Below are positions 35,145-45,096 of a stretch of DNA of 64,000 bases, piece after piece. Under the pieces are notes generated by a model that did no database searches, was not told the DNA's origin, and saw nothing but the letters and a program-made list of their open reading frames with translations. This DNA comes from Aporrectodea caliginosa (taxonomy: Eukaryota > Annelida > Clitellata > Crassiclitellata > Lumbricidae), in assembly GCA_020284085.1 (NCBI GenBank), contig JACEVL010000419.1, forward strand, positions 33,501 through 97,500, written 5' to 3'. The translations under genes and the position numbers were made by a program. How positions within the stretch are numbered: position 1 is the first letter of the stretch; every line of letters begins with the position of its first letter.

Positions 35145-35663
35145 AATCGTCACCTAGGCGATCTCTAGCGTTACTTAGTGCGTAATTTCTTTACATTTTT
35201 ACATGTGAAAAGACGCTACACGACTATGCTCATTGTCTACCATTCGAGATGTTCATTTAAAGAGGCGCTATATAAACTAACCAATTAAATAGAATAATTA
35301 GAATTTCAATTCACATGATTTCGAATTGACTGGATTCAAAATTCGTCGAGAACGGTAACTGATTGACTACAGCGCACTCCTTAGACACCTTTAAGACGTT
35401 TTCAAACGATGCTATATAAGCACTGGACCCAGCGTGCATCGTTAAGTATCGTTATGTAACCCAGCGGTATGATAGCCGTAGCCTATAATGAAACTTCGGC
35501 CGAAAGATGTCGATAACAATAACAATAAAAGTATCAATAAATTATAACAAGAAGAAACGGAAAACAATAACCAAAACAATAGTTTTAATAGTAGAATCAA
35601 TAATGATAACATATAAATAATAATAAGCTGTCGATTGTTAGTTGAGCCATCGGATCCTTTTAT
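35145..35663 (+). repeat. Tandem duplication unit, left copy
   Basis: Collinear with 36,796-37,445: shared blocks are the GCGCTATATAA-type segment, GCGCACTCCTTAGACACCTT, and the run ending AATAATAAGCTGTCGATTGTT at the exon acceptor. It diverges where the (GTCA)n expansion begins. The right copy additionally carries a retrotransposon 3' fragment. Confidence 0.75.
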
Positions 35664-35668
35664 TCGTC
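35642..35668 (+). pseudogene. Broken duplicate of the start of the diacylglycerol kinase exon
   Basis: After the same acceptor as in the right copy (GTCGATTGTTAG), the sequence encodes VEPSDPFIRQS against VEPSDPWIRQS in the 37.4-kb exon. It then passes straight into (GTCA)n, so the rest of the exon is lost. Using this acceptor would splice the repeat into the mRNA. Confidence 0.75.
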
Positions 35669-36195
35669 AGTCAGTCAGTCAGTCGGTCAGTCAGTCAGTC
35701 GGTCAGTCAGTCAGTCAGTCAGTCAGTCAGTCAGTCAGTCAGTCAGTCAGTCAGTCGGTCAGTCAGTCAGTCGGTCAGTCAGTCAGTCAGTCAGTCAGTC
35801 AGTCGGTCAGTCAGTCAGTCGGTCAGTCGGTCAGTCAGTCAGTCAGTCAGTCAGTCGGCCAGTCAGTCAGTCGGTCAGTCAGTCAGTCAGTCAGTCAGTC
35901 AGTCAGTCAGTCGGTCAGTCAGTCAGTCGGTCAGTCAGTCAGTCCAGTCAGTCAGTCAGTGGGTCAGTGTTGTCGGTCAGTCAGTCGGTCAGTCAGTCAG
36001 TCAGTCAGTCATTCAGTAGTCAGTCAGTGTAGTCAATCAGTCCAGTCAGTCAGTCAGTCTGTCAGTCCAGTCGGTCAGTCCGGTTGTCAAGTCATTCAGT
36101 CAGTCAGTTAGTCAGTTGGTCAGTCAGTCAGTCAGTGAGTCAGTCAGTCAGTCAGTTAGTCAGTCAGTGCTGGTCAGTCAGTCAGTCAGTCAGTT

Positions 36196-36227
<32 letters not shown>

Positions 36228-36520
36228 AGTCCGGTCAGTCTGTCGGTCACTCACTCAGTCAGTCAGTCATTCAGTCAGTCAGTCAGTCTGTTTTCAGTCA
36301 GTCAGTCAGTCAGTTAGTCAGTCAGTCAGTCAGTTAGTCAGCAGTTAGTCCAGTCAGTTAGTCAGTCAGTCAGTCCAGTCAGTCAGTCAGTCAGTCAGTC
36401 TGTCAGTCACTCACTCAGTCAGTCAGTCATTCAGTCAGTCAGTCAGTCTGTTTTAGTCAGTCAGTGTCAGTCAGTTAGTCAGTCAGTCAGTCAGTTAGTC
36501 AGTCAGTCCGTCAGTGAGAA
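35664..36520 (+). repeat. (GTCA)n / (GTCG)n tetranucleotide array 2
   Basis: About 860 bp of GTCA with scattered GTCG, GTTA and frame-shifting one-base changes. It starts inside the broken exon copy at ATTCGTCAGTCAGTCAG, where the intact copy reads ATTCGTCAGTCGCGG. Confidence 0.95.
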
Positions 36521-36564
36521 GATTTACGGTAGGAGCGTATAATTATATCGAGATTGTCATATTT

Positions 36565-36795
36565 GGGGGGATACGTGGCGCATTGGATAACATCTGGCAC
36601 AGAGACCGAGAGGTACCGAGTTCGAGCCCCCGTTGGGCGGATATGCTTTGTAGGCTGCTATTAGCGCCGTTGTATTGCAGGCTGTCTGTTCTGTTAGTAG
36701 TTAAGATTTAAATTGCGTAACATGTAAATGTACAGCGCAGTGCGTTTGTCAGGCGCTTAATAAAGAAAAGATATTATTATTATTATTATTATTAC
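36565..36795 (+). mobile_element. tRNA-derived SINE
   Basis: An A box TGGCGCATTGG (36,576-36,586) and a B box AGTTCGAGCCC (36,619-36,629) at tRNA-like spacing, a body of about 130 bp, a 3' GCGC ... GCGC stem-like segment, AATAAAGAAAAG and an (ATT)n end at 36,773-36,795. The acceptor stem does not fold and the anticodon arm is irregular, so it is a SINE head and not a tRNA gene. It would be transcribed by RNA polymerase III and mobilised by a partner LINE. Confidence 0.75.
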
Positions 36796-37417
36796 ATAGA
36801 CGACCTCTAACGTTACTTTGCGTCTCGTTTCTTTGCTAATTTACATGTTAAACAACGTTGCACATTATTGTCTTCCATTCGAGCTGTTCGTTTCTGAATC
36901 GGCGCTATTTAAATTCTACAGAATAATTATAATATTAGAATTCATGATTTTGAATTGTCTGGATTTAAATTTAACTTTGTCGGACATGGTAACCGATTGG
37001 CTATTATAGTGCGCACTCCTTAGACACCTTTAAAATGCTTTTAAATGGTGCTATATAAACATTGGACACGGTAGGCGAGTGATCAGATGATAACCGCCAT
37101 GAAAACTCAGTCAATAGATGTCGCTAACAATAACAATAACAATAATAATTTATGTTTCTTGCAGCTCTTGCTGCCACGGATCTATTACTATCCACCTGTT
37201 TAACTCAGTGGTATTTCGTGGTACTCTAACTGAACCAATCCAGGGGGGACGTAACCATTCCATACAACCCCTTTTATCTCTTGTATCGCAACAAATTTTG
37301 TAACACCTGAGAGATCATGCAAAACTAACAAATAACAATACATTAATACATTAATAATGACAATAACAATAACGATAACAATGGTTTTCATAACAATAAT
37401 AAGCTGTCGATTGTTAG
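36796..37417 (+). repeat. Tandem duplication unit, right copy
   Basis: Second copy of the 35.15-kb unit, interrupted by the retrotransposon fragment at 37,155-37,260. It leads into the intact exon at 37,418. Confidence 0.7.
37155..37260 (+). pseudogene. R4/Dong-like element 3'-terminal fragment
   Basis: One frame reads SITIHLFNSVVFRGTLTEP, which matches the conserved C-terminal block SITVQRFNSVAFRGTLAEP of copy 4 (25.2 kb). The flanks are AAC/AAT-rich (AACAATAACAATAATAAT), a decayed TAA-type target. Confidence 0.7.
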
Positions 37418-37600
37418 TTGAACCATCGGATCCTTGGATTCGTCAGTCGCGGACTTCGCTCTTGAAGACTGCGCTGGAAAACCACAAGGTCGTTCAAAGG
37501 ACAAGCAGGGACCTAAGGACCGGAAGGATCTGCATCAAGGACGACCTCGTCTGCTATCTGTCGCTGCTCGAAGCAGGAAGACCAGAGGACAAGCTGGAAT
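37418..37600 (+). CDS. Diacylglycerol kinase exon (recoverin-homology region)
   Basis: A 183-bp exon between acceptor GATTGTTAG and donor GAAT|GTGAGAGG, entering and leaving in phase 1. It encodes VEPSDPWIRQSRTSLL, a basic stretch, and LVCYLSLLEAGRPEDKLE at its end. The latter is the signature just before the EF-hands of calcium-regulated diacylglycerol kinases (alpha/beta/gamma type: DIVCYLSLLE-GRPEDKLEF). The phase-1 end after GAA T fits the expected next codon for Phe. The enzyme phosphorylates diacylglycerol to phosphatidic acid at membranes. The EF-hand, C1 and catalytic exons are not found in the remaining window, so they lie beyond it or are hidden in repeats. The Asp-Asp in IKDDLVCYL is a small variation. 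Confidence 0.8.
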
Positions 37601-37918
37601 GTGAGAGGATAATCATATCATCATTTATTGTTATAATATTTTATAGTTACAATAAGCAGATTTACTCCTATATATCTCTTCCCTTCTTCCTTTTCGTTCT
37701 CCTACTCCTCCTTCCTGTCTTAATTGCAGTTGAGGAAGATGCCTTTGCTAAGTTATCGTTTTATCGCCCAACTTAATTAACTGCTAATTGCACGAACTCT
37801 TCATCAATCACATCTGAAAGATTAAACGCATCTGTTCATTGATGGTAAAAGAAAAGGCTTCAGACTCTTCTGTGCTTTACACGGAGTAAAGAAATTTGAG
37901 ACATAATTAATTCGGAGG

Positions 37919-37994
37919 GTGTCAGTCCAGATGATTGACTAAAGGAGGAGGGCGACGCTAATCAGCTTTGTTTTGATATAGCGTCGTTAATACT
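37919..37994 (+). ncRNA. Twister-ribozyme-like motif T6 (closed 8-bp P1 hairpin)
   Basis: GTGTCAGTCC then a degenerate L4 region, GGAGGG at 37,947-37,952, and a perfect P1 hairpin CGACGCTA (37,953-37,960) / TAGCGTCG (37,979-37,986) followed by TTAATAC. P1 and the L1 edge are perfect, but the CCAAGCC core is lost, so the motif is recognisable mainly by its 3' half. Confidence 0.45.
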
Positions 37995-38159
37995 AAAATG
38001 CATTAAGTCCTTGAAAGTCGTTAAGAAACAAAGAGTAAATACCAACTACGTTAAGTCCTTGAACGTTTTAATGGGTAGACGGCATCGGACCTGGTAGCCA
38101 TAAGATGTAGCTGAACACAGATCAATAACTGCGCAGCTTATCGCTGCCTAAAAAATTTC

Positions 38160-38197
38160 GTGGTGCCAGTCTGAAACTTGGATAAGGAAGGTGGACC
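38160..38197 (+). ncRNA. Twister-like core remnant T7
   Basis: GTGGTGCCAGTCTGAAACTTG followed by GATAAGGAAGGTGG retains the order of the twister core with several substitutions. No P1 is visible. Probably a decayed copy. Confidence 0.35.
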
Positions 38198-38269
38198 ACT
38201 CTACTCACGTTGGTTATGATATTGTGCCGTTATCTGAAACTGAGAAACTTGCAGACACCATTGGTGTCA

Positions 38270-38870
38270 ATTATTATGTCAATTATTTCCAGCGCAGTCT
38301 TCAAGAGCGAATATATATAGCCAATAATGCCATCGGCATTATTGGTGGGGTTTTTACAACCTCCACGGACCGGGCCAGGATTGAGCGTCTTTTGGCAAGG
38401 TGCCGCCGATCAGGTTACCTAAGGGAAGACTCGCTAACTGCTGCTGAAATGGTGGACCAGGCTGATGATCGCCTCCTGGCTGCTGTCTCCAGAAACGACT
38501 TCCATGTTCTTCGGCCGCTTTTTCCTCCGATTATTGATCGTCATTACAAAATGAGACCACGCCCTCACAACTTTGTGTTGCCCACTAAAGATGATAAACT
38601 TTTTATCTCACGAGTCCTGTATTAAAAAGCCATCCTCAACCCACTAATGCTGATAAATTACTCATCCCATGTTACTCTCTCAATTAACTTAACAATTCAT
38701 CAGGTAATAGTTGATAACAATTTGTTGCCTTATTGTCGCACTAACATTGGCTTCTTGTTATGGTATATGGTACAATCTTGCTTAGCATTCATTCATAACT
38801 TTTGTTAAATTGCAATGTACCTGATGGCGGTGTGACTATCAGTTTTTGTTACCAATAAAACGAATATAAT
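38270..38870 (+). pseudogene. LINE C-terminal fragment with 3' UTR
   Basis: The frame from about 38,290 encodes RIERLLARCRRSGYL and MRPRPHNFVLPTKDDKLF, and ends with a stop at 38,623-38,625. The RPRPH(D/N) signature is shared with the LINE at 11.5 kb and is common at the end of animal CR1-superfamily proteins. A 3' UTR of about 230 bp ends with AATAAAACGAATATAATAAT. The catalytic domains are absent. Confidence 0.75.
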
Positions 38871-38894
38871 AATAATTGGTAATTGTATTGTATT

Positions 38895-39107
38895 TGAACA
38901 CTTGTTATAGCGCCCCTACCAGATTTCCCATTCAGAGGCGCTCCCGACTACTGCGCGAACGCTGAATCGGAGTTTCACGCCGAAGCGCATGAGCAATTGC
39001 GAGTGAAGGACTTGCCCAGGGTCCCTACGCGGCGACTTTGAGGTGGATTCGAACCCGCAACCCTCCAGCTGCAAGGCACCGAACATACCCCTAAACCACC
39101 GCGCTCC
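38895..39107 (-). mobile_element. tRNA-derived SINE with LINE-like 3' tail
   Basis: Minus strand: A box region GGTGGTTTAGGGGTA (39,100-39,086) and B box GGGTTCGAATCC (39,056-39,045), then a body. The 3' tail AGCGCCTCTGAATGG ... GGGGCGCTATAA has the same hairpin as the L2-like LINE tails at 13.2, 40.7 and 41.7 kb. A SINE sharing the tail of its partner LINE is a known arrangement. Confidence 0.8.
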
Positions 39108-39175
39108 AGTTGTATTGTGATGTTAAAAGAGAAGGTCAAGTTATAATTATGTACTGTAGTCATTGTGTAACTGTG

Positions 39176-39262
39176 TGTGTCCACAGTTTAACGGCAGCTT
39201 ATGACAACATAGGCCGTCGCCGCCGACAAAGATTATTTTTTGGCATAATACAGCTCTATATT
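39176..39262 (+). repeat. Third copy of the GTTTAACGGCAGC repeat
   Basis: Nearly identical to 28,282-28,370, including GTGTGTCCACAGTTTAACGG, ACAACATAGGCCG and TTGGCATAATACAGCTC. It is the best preserved pair of this short family. Confidence 0.65.
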
Positions 39263-39467
39263 GTGTAACTTTGCTCTGCTGGTTTCTCTTATACGGCTAA
39301 TATTATCCTTAAAACAGGTGTGTTATTATTCTGAACAGTTACCACCGTTCGTATTCTAGCCCAGGTCTGTTGTCAGAGTTATGAAACAAGCATAATTGTA
39401 CACATCACGAAGTTTATTTATTCTATAAACTCAACTTAAGGGTGTTTAACGGTTGGCTAGTTATTTG

Positions 39468-39538
39468 CTGTTTAACGATACCGTGTCATGACAGTCATAA
39501 TTAGTGTCGCCCCTCCTTTCTCTGGATTTGAGACTCAC
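39468..39538 (-). ncRNA. Twister-like motif T9, degenerate
   Basis: Minus strand: GAGTCTCAAATCCAGAG, AGGAGGGG, P1-like CGACAC ... GTATCG (one mismatch), then TTAAACAG. It matches the T2/T6 order but has lost several core bases. Confidence 0.35.
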
Positions 39539-39829
39539 AATCATTTACACAGAGTAAATGCATGTAAATGTAAATCTTCGAAATTTCTCGGTGCCTCATA
39601 AAAGCCGCGTCAGGGAGATCAGCTTAAGCACCGGCGCTATATGAAGTCCGCAATATAGCCAGGCATCTCTGTTCGTCCGGTGCGAGGTCAGAATCCGGGG
39701 AGGTCAAGCCCAGAGGAGAGCATGGTGCTACGGTGGCAATTGGTGATGGTGGTGGTCCTGTGGTGGCGCAGGAGTAGAATTAAGGGCAGTGCAGCGCGTC
39801 TTATTGGGCAAATTCCCAAGTATAATCAC

Positions 39830-40255
39830 GTCTCTAGCTACATGCTGGAGGTCCTTCACTGGCTCCTATCTGCCAGCGCACTGAGTACAGAGTAGCTACC
39901 CTGGTTTTGCGCTGTCTCCAGGGCCTCGCCCCAATTTATCTCCGTGAGCTCTGCTATTTGATTTCGGGTGTTCCGGGGCGTCGCCTCCTACGCGCCACAG
40001 AAAAAGGAGTTCTCTTTCTCTTGGTTCCGTTTGCTCGTACCGCAACTATATGCAGAACCGAACTTTTTCTGTGGCAGGCCCAATGATCTGGAATGGTCTT
40101 CCTCTAGAGCTGCGTCTACACCCTGGGAGTCTCCCTGAAACTTTCCACACTAAACTTAAAACTGTTCTTTTTGGGCGCGTTGGAGTCTGGAACGCCTCTG
40201 AGCAGTTTCTTCGAAGAGGCTATATAATATAAATTCCTGAATGCATGAATGAACA
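39830..40255 (+). pseudogene. L2-like LINE 3' fragment 1
   Basis: Frames across 39,840-40,190 give the C-terminal blocks HWLLSASA, CLQGLAPIYLRELC-like and a LFLWQAQ / WNGLPLELRLHP segment, with several stops. The 3' end has GCCTCTGAGCAG ... GAGGCTATATAA and then TGAATGCATGAATGAA. Confidence 0.7.
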
Positions 40256-40339
40256 AACATGCATACACACGCGCATACATACATCCCCGATGAATGATTG
40301 CCCGCCTACCTCGTTTCTCCCATATTAAATTTTCGATTT

Positions 40340-40745
40340 TCATGACTGAAGACCTTCATTGGCTTCCTTTAACTGCTCGGATTCAGTATAAATTCTCTTT
40401 CTTACGTGTGAGACTTTTTAGGTCAAGCTCCACGCTACCTCTGTGATCTTATGAGACGGCCTATCTCAGCTACCTCTGGACGTCCTCTCCGCTCTTCCGA
40501 CCATCATGACCTTCTAGTTCCGAGGTCTCGGACTGCCACAGCACAGCATCGTGCCTATGCCTCTATTGACCCTTTGCTGTGGAATGACTTCCTGCTATGC
40601 CTCGAGCTGTGATGTTATTTGGGGGCACTACTGTTTCTGCTCGTTCTCTTAAGACTTTTCTTTTTTCGAGGGGCCCTTCGCACTGGAAGCGCCTCTGATT
40701 AGGTTTGTACTGTGAGAGGCGCTTTATAAGTCCGTAAATGGAATA
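40340..40745 (+). pseudogene. L2-like LINE 3' fragment 2
   Basis: A second, diverged copy of the same 3' region directly downstream of fragment 1 in the same orientation. It starts with the DLHWLPL-type block and ends with AGCGCCTCTGATTAGG ... GAGGCGCTTTATAAG. Confidence 0.65.
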
Positions 40746-40771
40746 GAATGTAGATTATTCCCTGCACGTAG

Positions 40772-40837
<66 letters not shown>
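40772..40837. repeat. (GT)n microsatellite
   Basis: About 66 bp of pure GT. Confidence 0.95.
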
Positions 40838-40839
<2 letters not shown>

Positions 40840-41384
40840 GATTATCGTTTTTGACTGTCAGCCGAGACTTTTACAGATAATTTAAATTTCACATATATTT
40901 TAATATTATCTATGTTAATAAAATTCAGATATGTGTATCTGCGCATAAAATAGACAAATGCATAACAAATTATGTTTATAAATATTAAGGCACGTATTCA
41001 TACATGTATAGTCTGAAAATGCTTGTCAAATGTCGTATCTCTAGAATATCTGTTATTCACGCCCAAGGTAGGCCTACAGATATCGCTTGACTGGTGATAA
41101 TCGAATACACTGATTAGACACCCTCAAAATTGCTTCACCGAAGCTATATATACAATATTGCATAAAATTACGTCGGTGATCCTCGAGTGCTGCGATAGAT
41201 AAATGTGATATTCTATAAAATACTGTTAATAAGATTGAGGAGAAAACAGTTATTAAAAGAGCAAACAGGCCACACAAAAAATCGACAACAACCACCTGTC
41301 AAATTTCACCGTTGCAACATCCTGTCAGAAACGGAAACAAAGACAAGAAAAGAGAAAGAATACTGATGAAAAACATTCATACCA

Positions 41385-41697
41385 TATTGTTGCTCTGGTT
41401 TCTCGTTACCTTCTTGGATGTGCTCTATCTTACTTGTGCGATCTTAGCCGCCCAGTGTCCGACATTGCAGAGCGTCTGGTTCTTCGTTCTGCGACGAGGG
41501 GCTAGAGCCTAGTTACACGTGCTAGCTTGGCTATTAGACAACGCCGTGCTTTTTCGGTTGTGGGTCCTTCCATCTGGAATGAACTTCCGCTTGAGCCCCG
41601 CTCTTTACTTGTGGTCCACCCGACAGACTTTTACAAGTCGAGCAATCCTGAGTATGTTTTTGAAGGGCGCTATATAAATGCTCAGAATGAGTGAATG
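41385..41697 (+). pseudogene. L2-like LINE 3' fragment 3
   Basis: It has a short C-terminal frame and the tail GAAGGGCGCTATATAAATG followed by CTCAGAATGAGTGAATG. It is 5'-truncated at about 41,385. Confidence 0.65.
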
Positions 41698-41883
41698 TTT
41701 GTATTTTTGTACAACCAGTTGCGAAGTTTATCTGATTTTGTCATGACGATATGAACTAGAGATTGAACGAAAATGTCGAATTTATTGAGACACAGTATAA
41801 CGATTTTCAGGTGTCTAATGTCAGCAGCTTTTCACGCAACCCTTTCAGAAAAAAGGACATAATTTCTGGTAACATCCAATGCT

Positions 41884-41980
41884 GTAGGACTGCTTATTGC
41901 TTGATTAGTATTCATAAACATACAGCAGAGGTCCTCTGCTGTATTTTTATGAATACTAATCAAGCAATAAGTAGTCCTAC
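41884..41980. repeat. Long near-perfect hairpin (48-bp arms)
   Basis: 41,884-41,931 and 41,933-41,980 are reverse complements at 46 of 48 positions, with a single T at the centre (CAGCAGAGG T CCTCTGCTG). Copy A lacks the second arm, so it arose at the insertion site in copy B. Confidence 0.9.
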
Positions 41981-42459
41981 CCCAAGCCGCAATTTTTGGG
42001 CTAACGGCTGGCTTGAGAAAATTTACGGCGGCTTTTGGGCTAGCCGTAAAATGACGTAAACTACCTTTTTCGGCTAGCCGTAAAAATACGGCTTGAAACT
42101 TAGTTCGTTCAAAACGTGTATCGACTATAGAGTTCCAAAAAGCCTATTAATTAGACATTAGGACATCTGCTACAATCCCATAAAAGTGAACAATTAATAG
42201 TGGCACACAAAAAGTCATTCGAAACAGTACGGTTTCAATAAGTCCGAACTTGTACGGTAATCTACAGAGTCACAACTCTTTGAACCAATGGGAAAACTTT
42301 ACAATCACAACTTTGTGCGTGTTCTAGCTGAATAAGCTGAATATGTTTCCGGCGGCTAGCCGTAAAAACATTCTCGGCGGTTTTTCGGCTAAGCCGTAAA
42401 ATATCCGGCGGCTCATCGGCTTGGACAAAAATTCGGCGGCTATGGCGGCGGCTTGGGGG
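41980..42459. mobile_element. MITE-like element with GGCTAGCCGTAAA repeats
   Basis: It is bounded by CCCCAAGCCGC (41,980-41,990) and its inverted match GCGGCTTGGGGG (42,448-42,459), with TA on each side, as in a TA target-site duplication. Inside, GGCTAGCCGTAAA or close variants occur at least three times and CGGCGGCT several times. There is no ORF. A Tc1/mariner-type non-autonomous transposon is the simplest reading, but the internal motif is unusual. Confidence 0.6.
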
Positions 42460-43197
42460 TATAGCAGAGGAGAAAGATGCCCACAGAAAATCGAATAACT
42501 TTTCAAATTGGTCTACTAATTATATGCAATTTAGTCAACGTTTAAACTATCAGTTCCTGCATTTTGACCCAAAGACCTGCTGCTGGTCCTTGACTCTGGA
42601 ACTCACTTCCAGGAAAATTGTAATAGCTCATTTTTGCGTAGAATAATAGACCGCCCTTAAATAGAAACTGTAGGCTACTGCATGTGTCTTCGTTCAATTT
42701 TGTTTACTAGAACTGTACAGACTTTCTTTCAAAACGCTGTCAGTGGCCTTTGATACCATAATATGTCGTAAAACTTTTGCTATCAATATATAATGGTTAG
42801 TTTCCTTTTTTGCGATGAATTCCGAAGCCTAATATTATGGTAATGCTAACGTGAATGGACGTGACAACCACTAGCGGTCGCCTGCCCATTGATTAATAGG
42901 AGGCCATCCTTAGACACCTCTATAACGTGTTTTGTCGAGCCCATATATATATAAATTGATATAGTTTCAAACAATGTTTTTGTTCTTCGCGTCGATGACC
43001 ATTTCATCATAACGAATTAAAACAGATCTGCTAATAAGTCATCAGGTGAAGACAGATTCACCTTATGAATTAATAAAAAATCTTCACAAGAATATTCGTA
43101 AAATTTTGTAAATTTTTTACAATGAGATCAGGGATGAAGGGAAATTGCCTAATCACTACTGTAACAATCATGTCAACATTCTGTCTATCCGTTTTAA

Positions 43198-43665
43198 GGG
43201 GATCGTGACAGACTAGGAGGGGTCTTACGACGTCTCATCAGAGGTCGCTACCTCTCAGATAACATCCAATCTATAGATCATCTATGTCACATAGCAGACA
43301 CTCAGCCATTACGAGAATTCCGGGGCATGTCTTGTAAGACCTAATCCCACCAATCAAGCAGACAGGGCATTTTTAACGCGCAAGAGCACACGACCGAGAA
43401 ATCCCAAGCGCTAATAGATTGATTAGAAAAACATTCATCATAAGGATGTTATATGAATAAAATTAGTTTAATGGGCAACGGGTTAGATAATCTATTTGTG
43501 GATAGGATGGAATAGTATAATTATATGGAATACACATGTATTAATGACGAATTGTATAGTTTAATCGTCTTTAATGTTATTGATATACTTCAGTTTTTGT
43601 AGACCAGAGTGCGGTATGCAATTGGTTTCAATAAAGAATATTTCTGTCTTCTATCTATCTTCTAA
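43198..43665 (+). pseudogene. LINE 3' fragment inserted in copy B
   Basis: The frame near 43,200-43,330 reads LGGVLRRLIRGRYLSDNIQS. The 3' UTR contains AGTGCGGTATGCAATTGG, related to the tail of the 11.6-kb LINE, and ends with a CTAT tetramer run. Both junctions are defined by comparison with copy A. Confidence 0.7.
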
Positions 43666-43737
43666 ATATGCCTCAATCTCAGAGTCTCATCGAAATATCA
43701 TTCCCTGACAAGTAGGCCCTACTCTTAGCAAACCAAT

Positions 43738-44800
43738 AGTAATCGTAATCGTAATCGTAAACTCGATATTTCTACAGCGCCCACAAAAGCGAAGTCGCGG
43801 GAACCAGCTTATTCACAGGCGCTTAACCAAAACAGAATCGATAGGCAGGGGGTCAAAATCAGAGAGTCAGGCAGGCAGACAGTCAGACGGCTAAGGTGGA
43901 TGATGCTTAGAGTTGAAATGGCGAGGAAGGTGAGGGGAAGAGAAGGAATCGGGATAGGATTTGTGAAAAAGCAGTGTTTTCAGTTTTGAGTGGAAGACCT
44001 GTGGAGAGATAGCAAGAGGTGAGGTTTTGGTGAGTTCATAGGATGGATCGGATATTTGTCGTAGCACAGGCGGGAGTTTGTTCCAAAGAGGCGGGACAGC
44101 TATGGCTATGGAACGATTTGCAAATTTAAGCGATGAGGTGACGGAAGGGCGGAGCAGTGTGAGGGTGGAAGATGAACGGGTTGAACGAAGAGGTTGGACC
44201 GAGAACAACTGACGGAGATACGAGGGCTGAGAGGATTGAAGTGTATTGTAGGTGAGGGATAGGACTTTATATTCTATTCGTTCAGGAATTTTGAGCCAGT
44301 GGAGTGATTTCAAGACAGGTGTGATGTGGTGGTGTTTGGGGGTTTTGGTGACAGCACGGGCGAGGGCATTCTGAATGGCTTGGAGGCGATTAATTTGAGT
44401 GGTATCTATGTTGAGAAAGAGAGCATTGCAGTAATCTAATTTAGCGTGAACTATTGATGTGGCGATTGTTGATGAGGTTTTGAAGTCAAGCATAGGGCGG
44501 ATTCTACGCAGGTCACGGATGTGCATGAAGCAAGAACGGGAAAGATGGGTGATGTGATCGGAAAAGCTAAGATTCTGGTCAAAAGTCACACCTAGGTTGC
44601 GGACAGGAGAATTTGCTATGAATGTGTGAGTGGATACAGAGTCAAGGCTGAGGGAAATAGAGAGATCTGGGATTTTCTTGAGTTGCTCACGGAGGCCTAT
44701 AAAGAATGAATTCAGTTTTAGAGGGGTTGAGGCACAACATTTTTGAAGTCATCCAGGAGGAGTTTTGTTTTACCACACCAAGGAGATGATCTATGGAGTC
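43738..44800 (-). pseudogene. L2/CR1-like LINE C-terminal half inserted in copy B
   Basis: The minus strand holds a 232-codon frame (44,589-43,891). It includes HIRDLRRIRPMLDF, LDYCNALFLNI, LQAIQNALARAVTKTPKHHH, LKSLHWLKIPERIEYKVLSL and PPLWNKLPPVLRQ, the typical post-RT domain. More of the protein is readable upstream to about 44,760 across a frameshift. The 3' end (plus-strand 43,738-43,760) is (ATTACG)n in element orientation and is preceded by a GCGCC ... GGCGC stem. The insertion is bounded exactly by comparison with copy A. Confidence 0.85.
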
Positions 44801-45011
44801 GGCGATGGGCTTTTTAAAAAAGAAAACCATTCTTTCTGTGAGAACTGTTCGTAATTATTTCTGTCTAATGATCCCATAAGGCGTCTTTAAACCTTTTAGC
44901 ATATTAATTTTAAAAAGGTGATTGTCATGCCCATAAAATAATTATAAAAAAGTGTGTGGTTCCTTAAGGTCGACCTTCAACGGGTCTAATATCGCTAAAC
45001 AATTGAAACTG

Positions 45012-45096
45012 ACTAGGCAATCCTACCATTATCGTTTTCGGATAGTGCCAGTCCCAAGCATGGATAAGAGAGGAGGGCGAAGCTGATCATCTGCGT
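45012..45096 (+). ncRNA. Twister-ribozyme-like motif T8 (copy B equivalent of T3)
   Basis: AGTGCCAGTCCCAAGCATGG followed by ATAAGAGAGGAGGG (ending 45,077) is the same motif as T3 with a mutated P4 (CATGG) and one mismatch in the adjacent hairpin. TAAC is altered to CAAT. It is less likely to be active than T3. Confidence 0.5.

Noticed and set aside
34801..36337. Ser-Gln-Ser-Val repeat proteins
   Set aside because: Translations of (GTCA)n arrays that shift frame at every indel; no start context, no flanking coding sequence apart from the short exon remnant.
36565..36640. tRNA gene
   Set aside because: A and B boxes are present but the cloverleaf does not fold and a SINE body with ATT tail follows.
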